Shown: in pieces, positions 1-8,927 of the stretch
Position numbering within the stretch: position 1 is the first letter of the stretch
How the letters are laid out: each line of letters starts with the position of its first letter
From: Gemmatimonadales bacterium
GTDB taxonomy: Bacteria > Gemmatimonadota > Gemmatimonadetes > Gemmatimonadales > GWC2-71-9
DNA: 10,048 bases
Reading direction: 5' to 3'
Assembly (NCBI GenBank): GCA_013812695.1
Contig: JACCSZ010000179.1
Coordinates: forward strand, 1-10,048
Program-made: the position numbers and the translations under genes
Notes under the pieces: generated by a model
What the model saw: only the letters and a program-made list of their open reading frames with translations
The model's database searches: none
What the model was told of the DNA's origin: nothing

Positions 1-2
1 CC

Positions 3-3000
3 GACGTCGGTCCCGCCGGGGAGTGGCTGCTCGACAACTATCACGTCGTTCAGGAGCACATCGGCGAGGTTCGGGAGAGCCTGCCCGGCGGCTACTACCG
101 CGAGCTTCCCGAGCTCGCGGCGGGGCCGCTGGCCGGCTATCCACGGATATACGAACTCGCCACCACGCTGATCTCGCACACCGAAGGGCGGATCGACCTC
201 GAGAACGTGAGCTGGTTCGTCGAGTCGTTCCAGCACGTGGTGACGCTGACGATCGGCGAGCTCTGGGCCGTGCCGGCGATGCTCCGCCTGGGACTGATCG
301 AAAACGTCCGGCGGATGGTGCTCCGCACGGTCCAGCGGCTCGACGAGCTCGAGCTCGCGGACGCGGCCGCGGCCGGCATCGCGGGTGCGGGGGAGGACGG
401 CGCTGCCGCGCTCGAGGCGGCGCTCGAGCGGTTCGCCGCGGAGCCGCCGCCGCTCACACCGACGTTCGTCTCCCGCTTCCTGCTCCGGCTCCGGGTCGAG
501 GGCGGCGCGCTGCCGGCGGTCGTCCGGCTGGAGCAGTGGATCGCGGAAGAGGCGCTGAGCGGCGAGGACGCCACCGCCCGGGCCACCCAGCGTCTGGCGC
601 TGACGCAGGTGGTGATGGCCAACAGCATCACCAGCCTCCGCGCCATCGCCCGGATGGACTGGCACACGTTCGTCGAGCGCCAGAGCCGCATGGAGGCGGT
701 CCTCAGGGAGGATCCGTCGGGCTTCTACGGCCGGATGACCTTCGCGACCCGCGACCAGTACCGCCACGCGGTCGAGCGGCTGGCGCGACGGACGCGCCGC
801 CCCGAGGAGGCCGTCGCCCGGATGGCGATCGACTGCACGCGCTCGGGCACCAGCGCGCAGCCACTCGACCCTCGCCGCACCCACGTGGGCTACTACCTGA
901 TCGACGACGGCCTGCCCGAGCTCGAGCGGATCGCCGGCTATCGTCCGGCCCCGATGGAGTCGGCGTATCGCTGGGTGCGCGGCCACCCCAACGCGGTGTT
1001 CGTCGGCGGGCTCCTCGCGGCCACGCTCGCCGCGCTCGCCGCCGCGCTCTGGCTCGGCGGGGCCGATGCGCGGGCGGCGTGGCCGATCGTGCTACTGCTG
1101 GCGCTGATCCCGGCCACCGACATCGCCGTCAACGTCGTGAACCAGCTGGTCACCGCTTTCCTGCCGCCGCGGCCGCTCCCCAAGCTCGATCTGCACGAGC
1201 ACGGCGTCCCGCTCGAGTTCCGGACCGCCGTGGTGATCCCGACGCTCTTCGGCACGGTGGAGGCGGTGCACGAGGCCCTCGAGAACCTCGAGGTACAGTT
1301 CCTGGCCAACCGCGAAGCCCACCTCCACTTCGCCGTGCTGAGCGACTTCACCGACGCGCCGTCGGAGACCCGCGAGGGCGACGCGGAGATCGTCGCCGCG
1401 GCCATCGAGGGCGTGCGCGCCCTCAATGCCCGCTACCCCGCCGCCGGCGAGGACGCGTTCTATCTCTTTCACCGGCCCCGGCGCTGGAACCCGCACGAGG
1501 GCGTCTGGATGGGGTGGGAGCGGAAGCGGGGCAAGCTGGCCGAGTTCAACCGGTTCGTCCTGACCGGCGAGCGGGAGGGCTTTACCATCGCGCCGGGCGA
1601 CGAGACCCCGATGCGGGCCGTCCGCTACGTCATCACCCTCGACGCCGACACCGTACTCCCGCCCGACGCCGCGCCCCTCCTGGTGGGCGCGCTCGCGCAC
1701 CCGCTCAACCGCGCCGAGTACGATCCCGCGCTCGGCCGGGTCGGGCGGGGCTACGGGATCCTGCAGCCGCGCGTCGGCGTGTCGCTGCCGAGCGCGCACC
1801 GCTCGGTGTTCGCCGCCATTCACTCGGGCCATCCCGGCGTCGATCCCTACACCACCGCGGTCTCGGACGTCTACCAGGACCTCTACGGCGAAGGCAGCTT
1901 CACCGGGAAGGGTGTGTACGACGTCGCGGCCTTCGAGCAGGCCACCCGCGGCCGCTTTCCCGAGAACACGCTGCTCTCGCACGACCTGATCGAGGGGAAC
2001 TACGCGCGGGCCGGCCTGGCCACGGACGTGATCGTCTACGACGACTACCCCACCCGCTACCTGACCTTCACCCGCCGGAAGCACCGCTGGATCCGGGGCG
2101 ACTGGCAGCTCCTCCCGTGGCTCACGCCCACGGTGCCCGGCCCCGCCGGCACCGAGCGCAACCGGCTGTCGCTGCTGTCGCGCTGGAAGATCGTGGACAA
2201 CCTGCGACGGAGCACGGTCGAGATCGCGCAGCTCGCGTTTCTGGTAGTCGGCTGGACGCTGTTGCCGGTCTCGTCGCTCCGCTGGACGCTGCTCGGCCTC
2301 GGCGCGATCGCGGCGCCGTGGATCGTGTCGTTCCTGCTCGCGGTGCTCCGCCCGCCGCTCGACAAGTCGTGGCGCGCCTATTACGCCGCGGTCGGGCGCG
2401 ACGCGGCCACGAGCGTGCGGCAGGTGGCGCTCGCCCTGGTCTTCCTTCCCCACCAGGCATTCGTGAGCGCGGATGCGATCCTGCGCACGCTCTGGCGGAT
2501 GGCGGTCTCGCAGCGGCACCTGCTCCAGTGGCACACCGCCTCCGAGGTCGAGCGCCGCTTGCCCGACACGCCCCGGGCGGCGTGGCGGGGTATGTGGCCC
2601 GCGGTGGCGATCGCCGGCGTCATCCTGCTCGCCGTGTTGTGGCGCGCGGCGCACCGCGGTGCGGGCGCGGCCACGGAGTGGCCGGTGGCGCTGGTGGTGA
2701 TTCCCACGATCGTGGCCTGGCTGGCCTCGCCGGCCGTCGCGCACGCGCTCGGCTCGCCGGCCTGGCGCCGGGAACGCCGCCTGTCGGGGGACAGCCGCCG
2801 GCAGGCCCTTCGCTACGCACTCCTCCACTGGCGCTTCTTCGACCGCTTCGTCACCGCCGAGACGGGCTGGCTGGCGCCGGACAACTTCCAGGAGGATCCC
2901 AGCCCGGTGGTGGCGATGCGCACGTCGCCCACCAACATCGGCCTCCAACTGCTGGCCACGATAAGCGCGCGCGATCTCGGCTTTCTGACCCTCGATGACA

Positions 3001-6000
3001 TGACCGGGCGGCTGGAGCTGGCCTTCCGGACGCTCGAGCGCATGCGGCGCTTCCAGGGGCATTTCTACAACTGGTACGACCTGCGCGATCTGAGCGTGCT
3101 GGAACCGGCCTACGTGTCGACCGTCGACAGCGGCAACCTGGCCGGGCACTTCGTCGCGCTCCGGCAGGCGTGCCTCGCGCTGGCGGACGAGCCGGTAGTC
3201 GACGCGCGCGTCTGGCGTGCGCTCGACACCGCACTGCTCCTCGCGGACGAGCGCCTCCGGGCCGTCGCGCCGGATGGGGACGCCGCGGAACAGCTTCGCG
3301 CGGCACGGACGACACTCGGAGCATCCGCTCGCGCGCCCGTTACCGCCGGCGCGCTCGCCAGCGTCGCGACGCCGCTTCGGAACGCGGAGGCGGCGCTGGC
3401 GCGCGCCGACCTTGCGGCCGGGGTGAAGGCGTCGGCCACGGAATGGATCGCCTGGAGCACGGCGCTCATCGCGCGCAGCGCCGCCTGGCCCGACGCGCTC
3501 GACGCGGGAGCGTCCGCCACCGTGAGCCAGCTCGCGGCGACATCGGCGGACGCGGCGCGAACGGTCGCCCGGCTCCAGGCGCTGGCGGACCGGGCGTACG
3601 ACTACGCCATGGAGATGGATTTCCGGTTCCTGTTCGATGCCGAGCGCAAGCTGTTCGCCATCGGCTTTCAGCAAACCACGCATTCGCTCGACGCCTCGTA
3701 CTACGATCTCCTCGCCTCCGAGGCGAGACTGGCGAGCTTCATGGCTATCGCCAAGAACGATGTGCCGGCCGAGCACTGGTTCCGCCTCGGGCGCACAATG
3801 ACGTACGCGGCGGGCGCGCCGGCGCTGGTGTCGTGGAGCGGGAGCATGTTCGAGTACCTGATGCCGATGCTGGTCATGCGGTCGTTCCCGTACACCGTGC
3901 TGGCCCAGACCTGCCAGGGCGCGCTCGAGCGCCAGATGGCCTGGGGCAACGAGCGCGACGTGCCGTGGGGCGTGAGCGAGAGCGCCTACAACGTGCGCGA
4001 CCGGCACCAGACCTATCAATACCGCCCCTTCGGCGTGCCCGACCTCGCCCTCAAGCGCGGACTCGGCCGGGAGCTGGTCGTCGCCCCCTACGCCTCGGCA
4101 CTCGCCTGCCTGGTCGACCCGGAGCGCGCCCTCGCCAACCTGGCTGTCCTCGAGCTCAAAGGCGCGCTCGGCCCGTATGGTTTCCGCGAGGCCATCGACT
4201 ACACCCGTCCCGATCCCGAGGGCGAGTACGCGGTGGTCGGCGCCTACATGGCGCATCACATGGGCATGGCGCTGGTCGCCCTCACGAACGTCCTGACCGG
4301 ACAGACCTGGCAGCGCCGGTTCCACGACGACCCGGTGGTGCGCTCGGCCGAGCTGCTGCTGCACGAGCGGATCCCGCGCCGCCTGGTGCTGCGCACGCCC
4401 CAGGGCGCCCGCGGCGACGAGGCGATGCCCGAGGCCGAAGTGGAGCGCCCGGCTGTGCGCGAGCTCGGCATGCCGGATACCGCGACGCCGCACGTAGCGC
4501 TGCTGGGCCATCTGCCATACACGATCATGGTGAGCCACTGCGGCGGGGGCTACAGCCGCTACGAGTCGCTCGCCGTCACCCGCTGGCACGCGGACGGGTC
4601 CCGCGACGCGACGGGCCAGTTCTGCTACGTGAAAGATCTCTCGGCCGACCGGGTGTGGTCGGCGGCCCACCAGCCGGTGTGCGTCCCCGCCGACTGGTAC
4701 CACGCCTACCTCGCCACCGACCGCGTCACCTTCCACCGCTCGGATGGCGACATCGAGACCCGGACCGAGATCGCCGTGGTTCCCGAGGACTCGGCCGAAG
4801 TCCGGCGCGTGACGGTGACCAACAACGCCACCGAGCCGCGCGAGGTCGAGCTCACCAGCTACGGCGAGCTCGTGCTCGCGCCGCCGGAGGCCGACCGCGC
4901 CCACCCGGCGTTCGGGAACCTGTTCGTCGAGACCGAGTGGCACGCCTGGTGTAGCGCGATCACAGCCACCCGGCGCCCGCGCTCGGCCAAGGAGCAGCCG
5001 CTCTGGTGCGTGCACGTGATGGACGCCGGCAAGGAACGCGTCGGCGAGCCCACCTGCGAGACCGACCGCGCCCGCTTTCTGGGCCGCGGCCGCTCGACGC
5101 GCGAGCCGGTCGCGCTCGAGACCGACGGCGACCTGTCGGGCACGACCGGCGCGGTGCTCGATCCTATTTTCGCGCTCCGGACGCGGGTCCGGCTGGATCC
5201 CGGCCAGTCGGCCTCGGTGGCCTTCACCACGCTCGTGGCCTCGAGCCGCGACCGCGCCTTCGAGCTGGCGGATCGGTATCATGAGCCGCACGCCGCCCAG
5301 CGCGCGCTGGACCTGGCCTGGACGTCGAGTCAGGTCGAGTTGCGCGAGCTGCAGCTCACGCCCGCCGACGCCGCGGTCTTCCAGGAACTGGCCGGACACC
5401 TGTTCTACGGGATCGCCGCGCTCCGCGCCCCGCAGGCCGAGCTGCGCCGGAACCGCGGCTCGCAGCCGCTGCTCTGGACGATCGGCATGTCGGGCGACTG
5501 GCCGATCCTGCTCGCCACCATCGACTCGGCGGAAGGGCTGCCGACCCTGCGCCAGCTCCTGGCGGCACACCGCTACTGGCGGCGGCGCGGAATGATCGTG
5601 GATCTGGTCGTCCTGAACGCGCATCCGCCCACGTACCAGCAGGACCTGGGCGACCGGATCACGGCCGCGGTCTACGCGCTGGGCGACCCGACTTCCATCG
5701 ACCGTCCGGGCGGCGTATACATCCGCCGGAAGGACCTGGCCGGGGTCGACGAGCTGCTCATGCTGCGCGCCACGGCGCGGGTCCACGTCCCGTGCGACGG
5801 CCGGCCGCTGGGCCGGATTCTGGTGTCCGCCATCGCCACCGACGCCCCGCTCGACGAGGACGCCGACGGCATCGAGGAGGAGCCCCGCGCCCCCGAGCGG
5901 AGCGACTCGCGCGTGGTCCGGGCGGTGCGCCGGATCGGTGCGCGTCTGCCCACGCTGCTGGGGCCGCTCGTCGCCCCGCTCGCCCGTCCGCGCCCACTCC

Positions 6001-8474
6001 GCACGTGGCCGAGCGCCGACCCGGCGCCGGAGACGCTCGCCAACGGCTTCGGAGGCCTGGACCCGGACGGCGACTACCTGATCCAAGTCGCGGGCGACCG
6101 CGTGCCACCGGCGCCGTGGTCCAATGTGATCGCCAACCCGAGTGGCGGCTTCGTCGTCACCGAGCGCGGCGGCGGATTCACCTGGGCGGAGAACAGCTAC
6201 TTCTACCGCCTGACGCCGTGGCACAACGATCCGGCCGGCGATCCCGCGAGCGAGGCCGTATACCTGCGGGACGACGAGACCGGCGAGCTGTGGTGCGCCA
6301 CGCCGGGCCCGGTGCGGGTGGAGGCGCCGTACACCGTTCGGCATGGCCCGGGGCGGTCGTCGTTCGAGCACGCGCAGGGCGACATCGCCACGCACTTTAC
6401 CCTCGGCATGGCGGATGACGCGGCCGTGAAGCTCGGCGTGCTGCGGGTGACCAATGCCGGGCAGGTCACCCGCCGGCTCACCCTGACGTCGTACGTGGAG
6501 TGGACCCTCGGCGTGCTCCGCGAGCACACCCAGCACCAGGTGCGCACCGTGTACGATCGCGAGCATGGGGTGATCTTCGCGCAGAACAACTTCGATGCGC
6601 AGTTTGCCGGCTGGACCGCGTTTCACGCCATCACCGAGCCGGTGACCGCGCACACCGGCAGCCGGCGCGAGTTCCTCGGGCGGAATGGCACGGCGGCGGC
6701 GCCGGCCGCGCTCGAGGGCGGTGCCCAGCTCACTGGCACCACCGGGGCGGGCGTCGATCCGTGCGCGGCGCTCCAGTGCCTCCTCGAGCTCGGGCCGGGC
6801 GAGACGCGGGAGCTCGTCATCCTGCTCGGCGCGGGGCCGGACGAGGCCGCGGCGAGGCGCGCGCTCGCGGAGCACCGGAACGTCGCCCGCGCGAAGAGCA
6901 GCCTCGAGCGCGCCGCCGCATGCTGGCAGCAGCGGCTGTCGGTCGTGACGGTCCGGACGCCCGAGCCGGCCTTCGATGCCATGCTCAACCGCTGGACGCT
7001 CTACCAGGCGCTGGCCTGCCGGATGTGGGCGCGGTCGGCGCTGTACCAGAGCAGCGGCGCCTACGGTTTCCGCGACCAGCTCCAGGACGCGATGGCGTTG
7101 GTCTACGCCGAGCCGGGCGTGGCGCGCGCACATATCCTCCGCGCGGCCGGCCGCCAGTTCCTCGAGGGCGACGTGCAGCACTGGTGGCACCCGCAGAGCG
7201 GGCGCGGCGTCCGGACCCGGTTCTCGGACGACCTGGCCTGGCTGCCGTACGTGGTGGACCACTACGTCCGGACCACGGCGGACGCTTCGGTGCTCGACGA
7301 GTACGTCCCGTTCCTCACCATGCGCGCCCTCGCGGCCGACGAGCACGAGCTCTACGACCTGCCGGCGGTCACCGACGAGCACGCGAGCGTCTACGAGCAT
7401 TGCCTTCGGGCCCTTCGGCGCGCCTGCACGTCGGGAGCGCACGGCCTGCCGCTGATCGGGATCGGGGACTGGAACGACGGCATGAGCCGCGTGGGCGTGG
7501 AGGGCCGCGGCGAGAGCGTGTGGCTGGCCTGGTTCCTCATTACCACGCTGCGCGCGTTCGCGGAGCATGCGGAGGCGCGGGGCGACGCCGCGGTGGCCGG
7601 CGACTTCCGCCGCCAGGCCCTGGCCTACGTGGAGGCGGTCGAAGCGCATGGCTGGGACGGCGCCTGGTATCGCCGCGCGTACTTCGACGACGGGACGCCG
7701 ATGGGATCGGCGGGGAGCGACGAGTGCCGGATCGACTCGATCGCGCAGAGCTGGAGCGTGATCTCGGGCGCCGCCCGCCCGGAGCGCCAGGCCCAGGCGA
7801 TGCGCTCGCTGGAGGAGCACCTCGTGCGCGAGGACGCGCGCCTACTGATGCTGCTCACGCCGCCGTTCGACAAGACGCCCAACGATCCCGGGTACATCAA
7901 GGGCTATCTCCCGGGGGTCCGGGAAAACGGCGCGCAGTATACCCATGCCGCGCTCTGGGCCGTGCTCGCCACCGCCCTTCAGGGCCACGGCGACCGCGCC
8001 TTCGAGTTGTTCCAGATGATCAACCCGCTCACCCACGCCCGCACGCCGGAGGAGGTCGCGGCCTACAAGGTCGAGCCCTACGTGGTGGCCGCCGACGTCT
8101 ACACCGCCGACGGCCAGCTTGGTCGCGGCGGCTGGACCTGGTACACCGGGTCCGCGAGCTGGATGTACCGCGTGGGGCTCGAAGGGATCCTGGGACTCGA
8201 GAAGCGCGGCGACGTCCTCTTGATCCACCCGCGCGCGCCCGCAGCATGGCGCGAGTACGGCATCGAGTACCGCCACGGCCGCAGCGTCTACGCGATCACG
8301 GTACTGAACGAGCACGGCGGCCCGCGCGGGGACGCCACCGTAGTCACGATCGACGGGAAGCCATCGGTGGACACCACCATCACACTGGTGGACGATGGCG
8401 CGCGCCACGAGGTCGTCGTACGGCACGCGTCCGCCGCTCCTCGGGCAAGTCCCACGTGGGAACTTGAACTGTGA
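3..8474 (+). CDS. ndvB: Cyclic beta-1,2-glucan synthase, NdvB/ChvB/Cgs type (5' end outside window)
   Basis: Inner-membrane enzyme that builds cyclic beta-1,2-glucan from UDP-glucose and passes it to the periplasm. The frame is open to the left edge, and family-typical EWLLDNYHVVQEHI lies near codon 8, before any credible start, so the N-terminus is missing; 2823 residues are visible against about 2800-2870 for known homologues. Order by window codon: helical N-terminal region (1-330); membrane helices about 332-353 and 360-379; GT84 core about 405-720 with LSDFTD (446-451), DAD of LDADT (547-549), SHDLIEG (659-665) and RKHRWIRGDW (RW 695-696); membrane helices about 741-757, 761-782, 805-827, 864-882 and 893-916; glycoamylase-like cyclisation domain (GH189 type) about 980-1440 with SGSMFEYLMP and GVSESAYN; GH94-type beta-sandwich about 1503-1755; helical linker; second sandwich about 2014-2290; GH94 barrel about 2320-2735 with YGFRDQLQD, GDWNDGM (general-acid Asp 2492), QYTHAALW (His 2648) and YTGSASWM (Thr 2715). 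In known synthases the GH94 part trims chains by phosphorolysis. The family assignment is firm; activity is inferred. The stop codon overlaps a large hairpin. Confidence 0.96.
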   Translation, partial: DVGPAGEWLLDNYHVVQEHIGEVRESLPGGYYRELPELAAGPLAGYPRIYELATTLISHTEGRIDLENVSWFVESFQHVVTLTIGELWAVPAMLRLGLIENVRRMVLRTVQRLDELELADAAAAGIAGAGEDGAAALEAALERFAAEPPPLTPTFVSRFLLRLRVEGGALPAVVRLEQWIAEEALSGEDATARATQRLALTQVVMANSITSLRAIARMDWHTFVERQSRMEAVLREDPSGFYGRMTFATRDQYRHAVERLARRTRRPEEAVARMAIDCTRSGTSAQPLDPRRTHVGYYLIDDGLPELERIAGYRPAPMESAYRWVRGHPNAVFVGGLLAATLAALAAALWLGGADARAAWPIVLLLALIPATDIAVNVVNQLVTAFLPPRPLPKLDLHEHGVPLEFRTAVVIPTLFGTVEAVHEALENLEVQFLANREAHLHFAVLSDFTDAPSETREGDAEIVAAAIEGVRALNARYPAAGEDAFYLFHRPRRWNPHEGVWMGWERKRGKLAEFNRFVLTGEREGFTIAPGDETPMRAVRYVITLDADTVLPPDAAPLLVGALAHPLNRAEYDPALGRVGRGYGILQPRVGVSLPSAHRSVFAAIHSGHPGVDPYTTAVSDVYQDLYGEGSFTGKGVYDVAAFEQATRGRFPENTLLSHDLIEGNYARAGLATDVIVYDDYPTRYLTFTRRKHRWIRGDWQLLPWLTPTVPGPAGTERNRLSLLSRWKIVDNLRRSTVEIAQLAFLVVGWTLLPVSSLRWTLLGLGAIAAPWIVSFLLAVLRPPLDKSWRAYYAAVGRDAATSVRQVALALVFLPHQAFVSADAILRTLWRMAVSQRHLLQWHTASEVERRLPDTPRAAWRGMWPAVAIAGVILLAVLWRAAHRGAGAATEWPVALVVIPTIVAWLASPAVAHALGSPAWRRERRLSGDSRRQALRYALLHWRFFDRFVTAETGWLAPDNFQEDPSPVVAMRTSPTNIGLQLLATISARDLGFLTLDDMTGRLELAFRTLERMRRFQGHFYNWYDLRDLSVLEPAYVSTVDSGNLAGHFVALRQACLALADEPVVDARVWRALDTALLLADERLRAVAPDGDAAEQLRAARTTLGASARAPVTAGALASVATPLRNAEAALARADLAAGVKASATEWIAWSTALIARSAAWPDALDAGASATVSQLAATSADAARTVARLQALADRAYDYAMEMDFRFLFDAERKLFAIGFQQTTHSLDASYYDLLASEARLASFMAIAKNDVPAEHWFRLGRTMTYAAGAPALVSWSGSMFEYLMPMLVMRSFPYTVLAQTCQGALERQMAWGNERDVPWGVSESAYNVRDRHQTYQYRPFGVPDLALKRGLGRELVVAPYASALACLVDPERALANLAVLELKGALGPYGFREAIDYTRPDPEGEYAVVGAYMAHHMGMALVALTNVLTGQTWQRRFHDDPVVRSAELLLHERIPRRLVLRTPQGARGDEAMPEAEVERPAVRELGMPDTATPHVALLGHLPYTIMVSHCGGGYSRYESLAVTRWHADGSRDATGQFCYVKDLSADRVWSAAHQPVCVPADWYHAYLATDRVTFHRSDGDIETRTEIAVVPEDSAEVRRVTVTNNATEPREVELTSYGELVLAPPEADRAHPAFGNLFVETEWHAWCSAITATRRPRSAKEQPLWCVHVMDAGKERVGEPTCETDRARFLGRGRSTREPVALETDGDLSGTTGAVLDPIFALRTRVRLDPGQSASVAFTTLVASSRDRAFELADRYHEPHAAQRALDLAWTSSQVELRELQLTPADAAVFQELAGHLFYGIAALRAPQAELRRNRGSQPLLWTIGMSGDWPILLATIDSAEGLPTLRQLLAAHRYWRRRGMIVDLVVLNAHPPTYQQDLGDRITAAVYALGDPTSIDRPGGVYIRRKDLAGVDELLMLRATARVHVPCDGRPLGRILVSAIATDAPLDEDADGIEEEPRAPERSDSRVVRAVRRIGARLPTLLGPLVAPLARPRPLRTWPSADPAPETLANGFGGLDPDGDYLIQVAGDRVPPAPWSNVIANPSGGFVVTERGGGFTWAENSYFYRLTPWHNDPAGDPASEAVYLRDDETGELWCATPGPVRVEAPYTVRHGPGRSSFEHAQGDIATHFTLGMADDAAVKLGVLRVTNAGQVTRRLTLTSYVEWTLGVLREHTQHQVRTVYDREHGVIFAQNNFDAQFAGWTAFHAITEPVTAHTGSRREFLGRNGTAAAPAALEGGAQLTGTTGAGVDPCAALQCLLELGPGETRELVILLGAGPDEAAARRALAEHRNVARAKSSLERAAACWQQRLSVVTVRTPEPAFDAMLNRWTLYQALACRMWARSALYQSSGAYGFRDQLQDAMALVYAEPGVARAHILRAAGRQFLEGDVQHWWHPQSGRGVRTRFSDDLAWLPYVVDHYVRTTADASVLDEYVPFLTMRALAADEHELYDLPAVTDEHASVYEHCLRALRRACTSGAHGLPLIGIGDWNDGMSRVGVEGRGESVWLAWFLITTLRAFAEHAEARGDAAVAGDFRRQALAYVEAVEAHGWDGAWYRRAYFDDGTPMGSAGSDECRIDSIAQSWSVISGAARPERQAQAMRSLEEHLVREDARLLMLLTPPFDKTPNDPGYIKGYLPGVRENGAQYTHAALWAVLATALQGHGDRAFELFQMINPLTHARTPEEVAAYKVEPYVVAADVYTADGQLGRGGWTWYTGSASWMYRVGLEGILGLEKRGDVLLIHPRAPAAWREYGIEYRHGRSVYAITVLNEHGGPRGDATVVTIDGKPSVDTTITLVDDGARHEVVVRHASAAPRASPTWELEL

Positions 8475-8509
8475 GGGGCGCGGGGGCCCGGGCCCCCCGC
8501 GCCCCTCAC
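8471..8509 (+). terminator. GC-rich hairpin on the ndvB stop codon, probable 3'-end structure
   Basis: A perfect 16-bp inverted repeat (arms 8471-8486 and 8494-8509, loop of 7 nt that could pair further) begins one base before the TGA stop at 8472-8474. The stem is almost entirely G and C. No T-run follows on the plus strand, so this is not a textbook intrinsic terminator. It may act as an mRNA 3'-end stabiliser, a Rho-assisted stop, or a barrier between the two convergent genes. The structure is seen directly; its role is inferred. Confidence 0.5.
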
Positions 8510-8543
8510 GGCATCGGCGATCTCCCTAGGTCGCACACAACGA

Positions 8544-8575
8544 ACGGCCGGCCCGCCAGAAGGCGAGCCGGCCGT
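8544..8575 (-). terminator. Probable terminator of csp
   Basis: The hairpin lies 27 bases past the csp stop on the minus strand. A 9-bp stem (8544-8552 with 8567-8575) continues, after one mismatch (8553/8566), into a 4-bp stem (8554-8557 with 8562-8565) closed by a 4-nt loop. On the minus strand it is followed by a T-rich but interrupted stretch (TTCGTTGTGTG). That makes it a moderately good Rho-independent terminator for csp and a poor one for the convergent synthase gene. Confidence 0.65.
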
Positions 8576-8601
8576 CACCGTTGCCAAACGGCTGTTGAGA
8601 G

Positions 8602-8811
8602 CTACTTCAGCTTGACGACGTTCTCCGCCGCCGGGCCCTTCTGGCCCTGCACGACGTCGAACTCGACCCGCTCGCCCTCGGCCAGGCTCTTGAAGCCCTG
8701 GGCCTGGATCGCCGAATGGTGGACGAAGCAGTCCTTCTGACCGTCCTCGGGCGTGATGAAGCCGAAGCCCTTGGCATCATTGAACCACTTGACCGTGCCG
8801 GTGGTGCGCAT
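8602..8811 (-). CDS. csp: CspA-family cold-shock protein
   Basis: Encodes 69 residues, the usual length of a single cold-shock-domain protein: a five-stranded OB-fold that binds single-stranded RNA and DNA in the cytoplasm and acts as an RNA chaperone or antiterminator. The N-terminus MRTTGTVKWFNDAKGFGFI carries the RNP1 motif (KGFGFI, residues 14-19), and RNP2 appears as CFVHHSAI (28-35), with the aromatic and basic nucleic-acid-binding residues in place. The C-terminus (GPAAENVVKLK) is also typical. The frame stays open upstream, but the ATG at 8811 is chosen because AAGGAG (8825-8820 on the minus strand) sits 8 bases before it and homologues begin with this M-x-x-G-x-V-K-W-F pattern. The gene has its own flanking terminators, so it is probably monocistronic. 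The sequence does not show whether it is cold-inducible or constitutive. Confidence 0.97.
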   Translation of the reverse strand: MRTTGTVKWFNDAKGFGFITPEDGQKDCFVHHSAIQAQGFKSLAEGERVEFDVVQGQKGPAAENVVKLK

Positions 8812-8819
8812 TGTTCCTA

Positions 8820-8825
8820 CTCCTT
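8820..8825 (-). promoter_or_regulatory. Ribosome binding site of csp
   Basis: AAGGAG on the minus strand, 8 bases before the ATG at 8811. It selects this start over longer in-frame possibilities that would add about 46 residues unlike any cold-shock protein N-terminus. Confidence 0.85.
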
Positions 8826-8876
8826 GGATCTGGTGTAATCGGAGTGTGGACATGCCGCACGGCCGACTACGGTTCA

Positions 8877-8927
8877 CGTGGATTTCGCCTCCACGCGGGG
8901 CTCGACTGCCGCGGCGCAGCGTGCGCC
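8877..8927 (-). promoter_or_regulatory. Two small hairpins upstream of csp (possible leader structure)
   Basis: Between the lipoprotein terminator and csp lie two perfect short inverted repeats: 8877-8882 with 8890-8895 (6 bp, 7-nt loop) and 8913-8918 with 8922-8927 (GGCGCA/TGCGCC, 3-nt loop). If csp transcription starts near 8930-8950, both would be in its 5' leader, where cold-shock genes often carry regulatory structure. I found no convincing -35/-10 pair, so the leader role is speculative, and short hairpins are common by chance in GC-rich DNA. Confidence 0.3.

Noticed and set aside
207..209. GTG as the start of the synthase
   Set aside because: The same frame is open to the window edge, and the upstream codons encode family-conserved sequence (EWLLDNYHVV, YPRIYELATTLISHT), so the true start is outside the window.
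23..2998. Plus-strand open frame of 991 codons in another frame over the synthase N-terminal half
   Set aside because: It overlaps conserved GT84 coding sequence, and its translation is a low-complexity Arg/Pro/Ala-rich product typical of out-of-frame GC-rich DNA.
1092..7820. Minus-strand open frame of 2242 codons opposite the synthase gene
   Set aside because: It lies in codon register with a clearly homologous gene and ends exactly at a sense CTA codon. Its product is Arg/Gly/Ala/His-rich with no recognisable domain. It is explained by rarity of TTA, CTA and TCA in the sense gene.
6500..8467. Plus-strand out-of-frame open reading frame of 655 codons over the GH94 barrel
   Set aside because: An Arg/Ala/Gly-rich shadow of the conserved phosphorylase domain, with no domain or ribosome binding site of its own.
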